From Darksidea phi (taxonomy: Eukaryota; Ascomycota; Dothideomycetes; Pleosporales; Lentitheciaceae), in NCBI GenBank assembly GCA_030770425.1, contig JASJFT010000420.1, positions 1 to 17,455 of the forward strand: a stretch of DNA of 17,455 nt. Direction: 5' to 3'. Positions 8,345-15,759 of the stretch are shown here, piece by piece (within the stretch, counting starts at the first letter, position 1; the number at the start of each line of letters is the position of its first letter). The notes below the pieces were generated by a model, which saw nothing but the letters and a program-made list of their open reading frames with translations, made no database searches and was not told the origin of the DNA. The position numbers and the translations under genes are program-made.

Positions 8345-10674
8345 TTTATTAATTCCTAGGTATCCTAGTATTTTACTCTCGTGGATTTCCCGTATTAAGT
8401 CTCCCCTAAGACTCGGTAGAATATAAGGCCTTATCTCCGAGTCGTTTATTAGAGCGGAGTATTCTTCCTTATCGAAGTATATATTATCTCCCTCTAGTAT
8501 TCTGTCAGCGTTCCTAATAGTTTCTCGGGCCTTATTTCTCTATTTTTTCTTAACATCTACTATTACCGTAATTTTGGCTAGCCTCGTATAGTTGTAGACG
8601 AGGGTTCCGTCGGGTTCCTTTCGTAGAACTAGTTCGTGTACGACGGGTTTATCGGTACCTCGAAGGTCCGATCTTCTACTAAGAGCGTCCGCCGCTCCGT
8701 TTAGTATTCCCGGCTGGTAACTTATCTTAAAGTCGTAATCTACCAGTAATTCCGACTATCGGAATTGTCGTCGATTAAGTTTCTTTATAGTCGTAAAACT
8801 TATAAGGTTCTAGTAGTCCGTAATAACCTTAATCTTATACTTAGCTCCTGTAAGCTATAGTCTCTATTATTTAAATACTAATACGACAGCGCCAAGTTCC
8901 TTATCGTAAACGTCGTAGTTTACTTCTTCCTTACTAAACTTACGTAAGTAGTAGAATACTAGTCTCTATTTTCCGTCTTCCCCTTACTAAGTAAGTATCG
9001 CCCCTAGTACGTAATCTAATATATCCGTCTCTACTCTAAGAGGTCTTATCGGGTCGTATATCTATAATATAGGTACCGATATAAATAGGTTCTTAAGCTT
9101 ATCGAAAGCTTCCTATTATTCCTAGTTCTACTAAAATCCCTTTTCCTTCTTAGTTACCTCCGTAAGTAGAGATACAGTCTTTAAGTAATCCCTAATAAAC
9201 TTCCGATAGAAGTTAGCGAATCCTAAAAAGGATTACACGTCCTTAACCGATGTTAGGGTTAGCTATTCCCTTATAGTCTATACTTTCTTAGGGTCTATAG
9301 ATACTCCTTCTCGCGAAATAATAAAACCTAGATATTCGGTTTCCGTCCTGTAGAATTCGTATTTATCTAGGTAAAGTAGTAACCTATTTTACTATAGCTT
9401 TCGTAGTACTTTCTTTACATACTCTTTATATTCTTCCAGCGTCCCTTTGCTATATATAAGAACATCGTCTAGATATACTATATAGAATACGTCTAAGTAT
9501 TCGTTTAACGTTCTATTAATAACTAACTAAAACGTTACTAGTATATTCGTTAGTCTAAATAGTATAACTCTATACTCGTAGAGTCCGTATCGGGTCTTAA
9601 ATACCGTATACTTTTCGTACCCTTTCGCTATTCGAATCCTGTAGAATCCTTCCCGGATGTCGAATTTCGTAATCTACTTAACTCCTTAGAGCCGGTCCAT
9701 AAGTTCTCCGATTAGTAGTAGCGGGTATCGGTTTTTCTTCGTAACGTTATTTAAACGTCTATAGTCTATACAAAGTCGTAACTTTCCGTTCTTCTTTAGG
9801 ATAAATAGAACTAGTAATACTATAGAGCTTTAACTTTCTCTAATATATCCTCTCTCTAGGTTCTTCGTTAAGTACTCTTTTAATTCTTCCTATTAATCCA
9901 CTATCAACGAGTATATAGGTCCAGGCTCGAGCTTCGCGCCCTATTCTAGGTATATCTTATAATCCTATTCCTAGTACTCTAGTAAATTAGTTTCCGGATG
10001 TTCTTTAAACAGCTCTCGGAACTCCTCGTAGTCTTAAGGTATTGTTAGCCGTAGTCCTTCCTATACGGTCGCGACCCTTCGTACTATAATAACACCGACT
10101 CTCTACGGGTTCTTCTTATAGATCCTCGCAATCTTATAAGGTAAAATTAAGCCTATCCTCCCTTTCCGGGGTATATACTAGATCTCGTAGCTAGACCTAC
10201 CCGGTCTCCTAATTCCTACGACTCGAGCTACCCGCTCGCAGCCTAGTACTTTATATAGCTTCCAATCTATCCGTAGATTATATATTACTAGCCAATCGTA
10301 ACCAATAATCATGTCGGTATCTCCAATTTCTATAATATCAAATCTACGATGGTCTCTAACGTTTCCTACCTCTAAGGTTACTTTTTTCGTTTCGAGGCAA
10401 ATTATGCCTCCTCTATATTCTATAGGTAATCTATCTCCGAGGTCTACTCGTATAGGTTTTTCTTTAACTTAGTAAGGAATCCCTTATTCCTCTACTAATT
10501 TTAACGACAGGAGCGTAAACTCTACTCTACTATCTATAATAGCTCGGACTTTCCGTCCGTAAATTCGTACGTCTACCTCTAACCTAGCCGGTTGTTGGAT
10601 ATTTCTTTACACGATTCGGAGAGTCGTCTTTTAGGTACTTTTATCAGCGCGACTCTTACGTAGCTAATAACAAC

Positions 10675-12846
10675 CTAGTTTTTTAGCTTATTATCGTAGA
10701 GGTCCTAATCTTCGGGGTCCTTTTCTAGTTCTCTAGTCTCGTTTTGTCGAGTAGGCGACTCGTCTACCTATTCCATTTTTAGATCCGGTACTCTTCCGAT
10801 CCTACGGGGTATTTCCCAATTCGGTTCTTCCGATAGTTTCCCTTTCGGTAATGGTATATCCCAATCAATAGGTTCTACCTTATTTTTGTCGTTCTAGGCG
10901 TCGTAATATCCCTACCATATACCTAGGGCCCTCAGCTGTCTACTAATCTCTAGGTTCTTTAAACTATCTTAGTTCCACATTGAATATCCGTACAATTCGC
11001 ATCGTTCGATAAGGTATTCCTTCCTTTTAAGGTTTTAATAGAAGACATCTTCTTCCCTTCTAGCCGCAAGCTCTTATTACGCTAGGTATAGGATATATAA
11101 TCGATCGTAGTACGTCTAATATACGGCCTCGTAATCAGGTTCTTAGTATATAATCCTACAGTTGATGTCTCGTTTATATCCTTTAGTATCTACCTAGATT
11201 AGTCCGCGTAGCCATCGTCCTATAGCGTATTTCATCGGGAAATACTTATCGTATTCGTTATCGTAGCAATCAACCTATCCTAGCTATCCTTACTCCTTAT
11301 AAGCCTAGGCCTAGTTGTTATAGTCGTAGATATAGTATCCTACTATTAGGTATTCTATATTTCGAAGGTACATATATAAGCTACTTCCTAGGAGTATCAT
11401 GGTTTCCTCCTTCTATCGGGCGTAGTACTCGCAATTTCCTATATAGTTTGTCTATAGTAGCGCGTCGTAGCCTATATTATTATAGTCCTAGGTTACCTTA
11501 TAACCTTCTAGTCCTTAGAGTCTTAGGGCCTAGTCTATTACCTACCAGCCTCGATCTCCCGTAACGTATATTGGCTTTTTTACGTCGGTACAATATTCAG
11601 CGATATACTAGCTAGTCCTATATTTCCAACACTCATTACATACTAACCGTCTGAAAACGTCTTCTACGCTAACCTTATCTGGCCCGTCGAGTTTTAGTTC
11701 TCCTATCTCGAGCTCTAGGTTATCTTGTTATCGAGTAATTTCTTCGACCTCGTCCTACCCGCTAGCGTCGTACCATGTCTCGGGTATCGAGTCAGGCTTA
11801 GTTTCTTTTTCTTTACTATACCTGATTATATTTATACGCTTAGCGCCATCCTAGCTCCCTATACTTTTCTTTTCCTCGCCGTATTCCCTAGCGAAGTATC
11901 CCTGTATACCGCAGCGTAGACACGCCTTTTCGTCTCGACGTCGTCTTATCTCGTCTGCTAGGACTTTCTATAGCTTCCTACCTTGTTCGCGTTTCTTATT
12001 CCTTAGGTATTTCTTTTCCTAGACTATACTAACGTCCATTTCGTCATAACCCTTATAGAATCCGCGCTTTCGAGCTACTTACTCTTTTCTATAGACTCTT
12101 ACTAGTCCTATAGCATCTCGTTTCTCGAGTACTCGTTCGTATAGTCGATTGTCGATACGGATCGTCGTCTCAATTAGTTCTACTAGGTCGTCTGATTTTT
12201 TAAGTCGGGCCAACTCGTCCTTAATTAGCTCCTTGAGTCCGTTATAGTATACGACCATAAGAGGTATATCGTCCCAGTCGATCTTATACTATAGCTATTT
12301 AAATTCGGTAGTATACGTACTTACTAACTTAGTCTACCTCAGCCTTTAGATCTAGCGTTCGGCCTACTAGACCTTATTAATGTCTCCGAAGACTATGCGT
12401 ATTTATTCCTTGAACGAATCCCAATCTTTAAATACTACCTTCGTTTCGTCGCGTCGCTTCGACAAGGAGTCTTCGTTGGCTATATAATCGTCGATTAGGG
12501 GCTATATCTATACAGCTGCTTTACCTATTATACACATACCCGCGGTAAGGATCTTATCCTAGTCGCTGGTAAACGTAGTAGAGTTAAACCGGTAGTACAG
12601 GTCCAATTGTATAAGGAACGGCCTCAAGCCTTTCTTTCCACTATCGTATTTTTCTGGCATCGGGATCTTTAACTTCGTCCTAAGTCCCGCCTGTACCTAT
12701 TATAGCGATCCTTATAGTAATATCATAGCCTACTATAACTCAACTATCTGAGCTACTTATTACTAGATTAGGGCCGCTAGGTTCGTTGCTGGAGCCCTAG
12801 TTACGCTTTCCCTAGAGGTATTACGTAAGCTAGATGGAGTTGCCAT
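10675..12846 (-). pseudogene. gag: gag: capsid, CCHC zinc knuckle and a long unassigned C-terminal region
   Basis: The start is ATGGCAACTCCATC read leftwards from 12846, giving MATPSSLRNT. The frame stays in register for about 722 codons to TAG at 10675-10677, with scattered RIP stops. A capsid-like core (MPEKYDSGKKGLRPFLIQLD and on) lies near codons 60-250. The zinc knuckle at 11881-11922 (codons 309-322) reads CLRCGIQGYFAREY, that is CX2CX4HX4C with the His and last Cys both changed to Tyr by single transitions. After it come roughly 400 further codons that I cannot assign, rich in Tyr, Asp and Trp, with a second cysteine cluster at 11590-11640 (CNEC, then TSxYIAEYC). Gag of gypsy elements usually ends soon after the knuckle, so this Gag is unusually long. 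Confidence 0.85.
10678..10684 (-). promoter_or_regulatory. candidate -1 ribosomal frameshift heptamer A AAA AAC between gag and pol
   Basis: On the minus strand the gag codons read CTA AAA AAC TAG, so AAAAAAC is in the correct phase for slippage and is followed at once by a gag-frame TAG (10675-10677). The -1 frame, which is the pol frame, has TAA TAA just upstream and is coding-like afterwards. The two frames therefore meet within about a dozen bases of this heptamer. The stops could be RIP products, and I could not test for a downstream pseudoknot. Confidence 0.5.
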
Positions 12847-12878
12847 ATCGACGTAACCTTAGTTTAGGGTAGTTAATA
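12847..12878 (-). other. leader between 5' LTR and gag start
   Basis: Only 32 bases separate the 5' LTR from the gag ATG. The primer-binding site should lie here, but the minus-strand sequence after the LTR, TATTAACTACCCTAAACT, does not start with the TGG expected for pairing to a tRNA CCA end, and simple RIP changes do not explain the difference. The priming mechanism is unresolved. Confidence 0.5.
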
Positions 12879-13313
12879 TATTATACGTTATACGTACCTT
12901 TATACGGGATCCGGGTTAGAGCCGATAGAACGTTTATCGTACCGTTGGTTTCTGATAGGTCAAGATCAAGTCAACGAATTCTATTACTAGAATAACTACT
13001 TAGGAAAAGATCCAATCTTGTTCGTAAGTATTAGATAAAGAACTGAAGATTAACTATAAAGAATCAAGACAGAAAACCTAAGAGATCCTCTATCTTCTTA
13101 TATCTATCCCGCTTTACCTTACTCTACTTACTCTGTTCGCTAAGACACAGATCAACCAGATTATTATTGGTCATACTCTATTTGCTCTGTTCGCTAAGAT
13201 ACAGATCAACCAGATCATTATCACGTGATATTAGATTACTAACTAAGCCCTTGTCTTGGCTTCTAACCTTCTCGGGATGCCCCGCATCCTGTGATTCGCG
13301 TAGGGTTGTAACA
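12879..13313 (-). repeat. 5' LTR of the complete gypsy element (435 bp)
   Basis: Gap-free match to the LTR at 5958-6392. Its right end TAACA is intact, while its left end has become TATTA. It keeps several TG and CA dinucleotides lost in the other LTR (for example CTGTTCG, GACACAG, GGTCAT), so the two LTRs were mutated independently. As the gag-side LTR of the minus-strand element it would hold the promoter, but I could not point to a certain TATA box in such AT-rich DNA. Confidence 0.94.
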
Positions 13314-13318
13314 CTTCG
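13314..13318. repeat. target site duplication CTTCG, right copy
   Basis: CTTCG directly follows TAACA at 13313 and matches 5953-5957. The sequence after it continues the tandem unit as seen uninterrupted at 5703 onward. Confidence 0.9.
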
Positions 13319-13375
13319 GTTCTTTTACTTTACTTTTAACTTTTACTACTAGCCTACTACTAGTTACGTAACGTT
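13319..13375. repeat. remainder of tandem unit 2 after the retrotransposon
   Basis: GTTCTTTTACTT matches 5703-5714 in unit 1, and ACTACTAG with TAGTTACGTAA matches 5715-5743. A short extra stretch (TACTTTTAACTTTT) sits between them. The match ends near 13375, where unique sequence begins. Confidence 0.75.
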
Positions 13376-13503
13376 ATACTATTTTACTCTATATATATAT
13401 CTACCTAGCCCCTACTTCTATAAACCTTTTATCGCTTTCCTACTAGATTATTAAGAACTTACTATTATAGTTACGGGTAAACTACTCTCTAAGGCCGCTA
13501 AGG

Positions 13504-13548
13504 GTAAGGTATTAGCCTTAGTATTAGTTATCTACTAACTTTTTATAG
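13504..13548 (+). other. introner-like intron 1 (45 nt)
   Basis: Starts GTAAGGTATTAGCCTTAGTA, has CTACTAAC and ends TTTTTATAG. It shares the first half of the family but differs between branch motif and 3' end. Phase 1: the upstream exon ends in AAG G and the next starts TA AGA. Confidence 0.65.
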
Positions 13549-13643
13549 TAAGAATAATATTAGTAAGTTCTAAGCTATCTAAGCTTTAACTACGTCTAAA
13601 TAATCCCTTTACTAATAGCTAGGACCGCGGCGTAGACCCCCTT

Positions 13644-13760
13644 AACCTACTACTACCTACTAGAGTAGATATTATTAACCTACTCCTACCTATTAGACTA
13701 GACGTTATTAACCTACCCCTACCTACTAGACTAGACGTTATTAATCTACCTATCCTACTA
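13644..13760 (+). repeat. 33-bp tandem repeat, about 3.4 copies, coding-like
   Basis: Units start at 13644, 13677, 13710 and a partial one at 13743, each beginning AACCTAC or AATCTAC. The period is 33 bp, or 11 codons, and in the inferred frame the units read NLLLPTRVDII, NLLLPIRLDVI and NLPLPTRLDVI. Confidence 0.8.
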
Positions 13761-13785
13761 CTAGCTACTTTTACTAAACGTATAG

Positions 13786-13828
13786 GTAAGTATTAGCCTT
13801 AGTATTAGTCCTCTACTAATTTTAGTAG
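13786..13828 (+). other. introner-like intron 2 (43 nt)
   Basis: Starts with a perfect GTAAGT, then ATTAGCCTTAGTATTAG, with CTACTAAT and a terminal TTTAGTAG. An end three bases earlier would keep the same frame. Phase 1. Confidence 0.63.
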
Positions 13829-13885
13829 TAATATATAGCGCGAGGATTATCGATAATAATATTCTAATTCCTATCTTACTTGGTA

Positions 13886-13938
13886 AATAATCTAGTCCTA
13901 CTAAGCTAAGCGAATAATCTAGTCCTACTAATCTAGCG
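13886..13938 (+). repeat. 27-bp direct repeat, two copies
   Basis: AATAATCTAGTCCTACTAA occurs at 13886 and 13913. The 27-bp spacing is nine codons, in keeping with a repeated SSPT segment of the pseudogene. Confidence 0.65.
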
Positions 13939-14020
13939 TAGTCTACTTACGATAGTTAGGGCCTTAATACTTATAAGGGTAATAAACGATTTTCTAGTAT
14001 TCTACCTTAGTAGACTATAA

Positions 14021-14064
14021 GTAAGGTATTAGTCTTAGTATTAGTCCTTTACTAACTTTAGTAG
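14021..14064 (+). other. introner-like intron 3 (44 nt)
   Basis: GTAAGGTATTAGTCTTAGTA at the start, TTTACTAAC in the middle and TTTAGTAG at the end. The following exon to the next intron is 96 nt. Phase 1, with GG after the splice site completing an Arg codon. Confidence 0.68.
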
Positions 14065-14160
14065 GGAGGACTATTTAGAAAGAAGAAAATAGTACTTATT
14101 CTAATAATAGCGGATAATCTTCTAGCGCTAGCGCTTTAATAACTATTAGGTAGACTTTAA

Positions 14161-14204
14161 GTAAGGTATTAGTCTTAGTATTAGTTCTTTACTAACTTTA
14201 GTAG
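14161..14204 (+). other. introner-like intron 4 (44 nt)
   Basis: Differs from intron 3 at a single base (TCC versus TTC before the branch motif). The upstream exon ends TAGACTTTAA and the next exon starts GGAGGACTAA. Phase 1, followed by a 126-nt exon. Confidence 0.68.
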
Positions 14205-14330
14205 GGAGGACTAATAACTAAGAAGAGGATAATATAGCTCGTTTATTATAGTAACGGATACGATATATTAATAAGGATAACTAATAATCTACTCCTACTA
14301 ATACCTTTATAAATACTATATATACTTCGA

Positions 14331-14374
14331 GTAAGATATTAGTCTTAGTATTAGTTCTTTACTAACTTTAGTAG
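14331..14374 (+). other. introner-like intron 5 (44 nt)
   Basis: Differs from intron 4 at one base: GTAAGA in place of GTAAGG. Phase 1, followed by a 96-nt exon related to the one after intron 3. Confidence 0.68.
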
Positions 14375-14470
14375 GAAGGACTAATAACTAAGAAGATAAT
14401 AGTACTTATTCTAATAATAGCGGATAATTATCTCGTACGGGGTCTTTAATAATAGTTAGGCGTACTTTAG

Positions 14471-14514
14471 GTAAGGTATTAGTCTTAGTATTAGTTCTTT
14501 ACTAACTTTAATAG
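14471..14514 (+). other. introner-like intron 6 (44 nt)
   Basis: Identical to intron 4 except for an AATAG end in place of AGTAG. Phase 1, followed by a 150-nt exon unrelated to the earlier ones, so here the intron is conserved while its flanks are not. Confidence 0.68.
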
Positions 14515-14664
14515 GGTAGGTTAAAGGTAAAGAATAAAATAGTACCTCCCTAGATCTTATCTAAGAGTTTAATCTTCTCGATACGTCTAAGAGTAATTAC
14601 GAATCCAACGATATCTTTAAGATTATTAGGGAGAATATAATATAATAACCTACTATCTCTATAA

Positions 14665-14708
14665 GTAAGGTATTAGCCTTAATATTAATCCTTTACTAAC
14701 TTTAATAG
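14665..14708 (+). other. introner-like intron 7 (44 nt)
   Basis: GTAAGGTATTAGCCTTAATA at the start (two transitions relative to the family), CTTTACTAAC and TTTAATAG. Phase 1, followed by a 45-nt exon. Confidence 0.66.
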
Positions 14709-14753
14709 GGGCGAGTAGTAAGTAGCTACTTAAAACGCTAACTATCTCTACGA

Positions 14754-14797
14754 GTAAGGTATTAGCCTTAGTATTAGTTCTTTACTAACTTTAATAG
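14754..14797 (+). other. introner-like intron 8 (44 nt)
   Basis: GTAAGGTATTAGCCTTAGTA, then TTTACTAAC and TTTAATAG. Phase 1, followed by a 279-nt exon that holds the lysine repeat. Confidence 0.66.
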
Positions 14798-14859
14798 GGG
14801 TAAGTAGTAAGTAGCTATATAAAAGGTCTACTACTACTAATAAGTCTATTATTATAAAG

Positions 14860-14919
14860 TAGCTATATAAGAAGCTACTTAAGAAGCTACTTAAAAAGCT
14901 ACTTAAGAAGCCGTGTAAG
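14860..14919 (+). repeat. 12-bp tandem repeat encoding KLLK-like units, five copies
   Basis: Units of 12 bp start at 14860, 14872, 14884, 14896 and 14908; the central three read AAGCTACTTAAG or AAGCTACTTAAA. In the inferred frame they give KLLK KLLK KLLK KPCK, a short basic amphipathic stretch. The last unit keeps a rare TpG (CCGTGT). Confidence 0.75.
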
Positions 14920-15076
14920 AATATTAAGAAAGTTAATAAAGCCCCTACTAGTAATAAGTAGTTTAACGAAGATACTTAGTCTAAGTATAAAAAGTATAAC
15001 TACGCTTTCGATTATATTAGAGCCCCTATTTTTCGTAGTATTAGTAATAAGTCCCGTTAGGGTCGACCGCGTAGTA

Positions 15077-15129
15077 GTAAGTATTAGTTACTTTTACTTC
15101 TTATCTATTAATACTAATTAAATATATAG
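15077..15129 (+). other. probable intron 9 (53 nt), no shared block
   Basis: Begins GTAAGTATTAG, has ATACTAAT and ends AATATATAG. It lacks the repeated inner block. Its removal connects the GRPR exon with the following 189-nt exon in frame, phase 1. Confidence 0.55.
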
Positions 15130-15318
15130 CGAGGGCTCTTTAAGAGATTCGATACTTTTAAAAGGCTATAGATTTTATTATTCTCTATACGGTACTTAGC
15201 CGTCTTATACGCGAGATTACTAGGAATATAAGAGGTAGTAATAACCTACGGTTTTAGGCTAGGGCTTTTAACGTCCTTTATACTACTACTAAAGCCTATC
15301 TTATTACTATTTTAAAAG

Positions 15319-15369
15319 GTATAGTTATAATATAGTATTAGTTTTAGTATTAGGCTAACTTTCCTATAG
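15319..15369 (+). other. probable intron 10 (51 nt), variant inner block
   Basis: Begins GTATAG, carries GTATTAGTTTTAGTATTAG, GGCTAAC and ends TTTCCTATAG. Excision joins LITILK to ATNLIAIYTK in frame, phase 1. Confidence 0.55.
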
Positions 15370-15553
15370 CTACGAATCTTATAGCCATTTATACTAAGCG
15401 TATAACTATTATATAGAAGAATATTCGTTCTACTTTCTAAGTCGTATCTACTCTTAGATAGTAATTTAAGCCGGTTAATATATACTAAAAGGGAGTAATA
15501 AATAAGTAGATTTAGGCGTTTAAGGCTACGAGATACGGACTAGTTTAGCTATT

Positions 15554-15705
15554 AGTCTATATAGGTTATATTTTATTCCTTAGGTATTAGTCTAGGTATT
15601 AGCCAACTAGGGCTATAGGCTATAGAATAAGTCTATATAGGTTATATTTAATTCCTTAGGTATTAGTCTAGGTATTAGCTAACTAGGGCTATAGGCTATA
15701 GAATA
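15554..15705 (+). repeat. 76-bp tandem duplication containing a 30-nt exon and a 46-nt intron, two copies
   Basis: Units 15554-15629 and 15630-15705 differ at two positions. Each can be read as intron 15565-15610 and 15641-15686 (starts GTTATATTT, has GGTATTAGTCTAGGTATTAG, C(C/T)AAC and ends TAG) plus 30 nt of exon. With a 46-nt intron the unit adds exactly ten codons in phase 1. The GTTATA donor is weaker than in the other introns and the branch motif is very close to the 3' end, so these two introns are less sure. Confidence 0.6.
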
Positions 15706-15759
15706 GGCGTTTAGCGCTATATAATAGGCGATAGCTAGTAATCTAAAGCTTTTATTATA

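Larger units (their letters stand above)
7152..10680 (-). pseudogene. pol: pol: protease, reverse transcriptase, RNase H, integrase, chromodomain (broken by RIP stops)
   Basis: All domains lie in one minus-strand frame with no net indel. The retropepsin active site reads I-D-S at 10529-10537, the Asp kept and the Gly after DS replaced by Arg, with MIIGYDW at 10292-10312. Reverse transcriptase includes [21 protein letters not shown] and the catalytic YLDD at 9464-9475. RNase H spans about 9040-8680. The integrase zinc finger has lost a His and a Cys to Tyr (GYLGINK, GDYLEC). The integrase core keeps all three acidic residues: D at 8171-8173, D at 7973-7975 in TDRD and E at 7865-7867 in the YPQTDG-stop-TER motif, giving D-35-E spacing. 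A GPY-type region follows, then the chromodomain at about 7152-7306 (EYEVEEI, KYLVKWVG, WELVKNL). Stops are TAG/TAA in place of TGG, CAA or CAG. Pol is in the -1 frame relative to gag. Confidence 0.93.
5958..13313 (-). mobile_element. complete Ty3/gypsy chromovirus LTR retrotransposon, 7356 bp, RIP-mutated
   Basis: Two 435-bp direct LTRs bound the element, with TGTTA and TAACA ends preserved in the LTR at 5958-6392 and a 5-bp target duplication. On the minus strand the order is 5' LTR, gag, protease, reverse transcriptase, RNase H, integrase, chromodomain, polypurine tract, 3' LTR. Protease before reverse transcriptase, and integrase after RNase H, is the Ty3/gypsy (Metaviridae) order. The chromodomain after integrase places it among chromoviruses. 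By my count the LTRs differ at about 26 of 435 positions, all transitions and no indels. RIP inflates that number, so it must not be read as an age. Stop codons occur in both genes, so this copy could not make full-length protein. No primer-binding site with a clear TGG start was found next to the 5' LTR. Confidence 0.95.
14021..14470 (+). repeat. higher-order duplication of an exon plus intron block (310-bp spacing)
   Basis: The block at 14021-14160 recurs at 14331-14470. Both hold an introner-like intron followed by a 96-nt exon containing AATAGTACTTATTCTAATAA and AGCGGATAAT. The block between them (14161-14330) shares only the intron and the first bases of its exon. The distance 310 is not a multiple of three, but intron removal restores the frame. 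Confidence 0.65.

Noticed and set aside
11725..11919. Open frame of 64 codons on the plus strand
   Set aside because: It lies antisense to the gag zinc-knuckle region, has low-complexity hydrophobic content and no family resemblance. The minus-strand gag frame explains this DNA.
12850..12878. Primer-binding site next to the 5' LTR
   Set aside because: The sequence after the LTR does not begin with TGG or a simple RIP derivative, and I found no convincing match to a tRNA 3' end, so no site is called.
13167..13352. Open frame of 61 codons on the plus strand
   Set aside because: It starts inside the LTR and runs across the LTR end and target duplication into the tandem repeat, so it is a chance frame over an insertion boundary.
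13504..13548. Introner blocks as fungal telomere-like repeats
   Set aside because: The purine pairs have a 6-nt period, but the units are not TTAGGG-type, occur as single short blocks on both strands, and are embedded between splice-like signals.
14021..14797. CRISPR-like array of short repeats with spacers
   Set aside because: Repeats are about 44 nt with irregular gaps of 45-150 nt. The gaps are partly related to each other and coding-like, splice signals are present, and the setting is eukaryotic.
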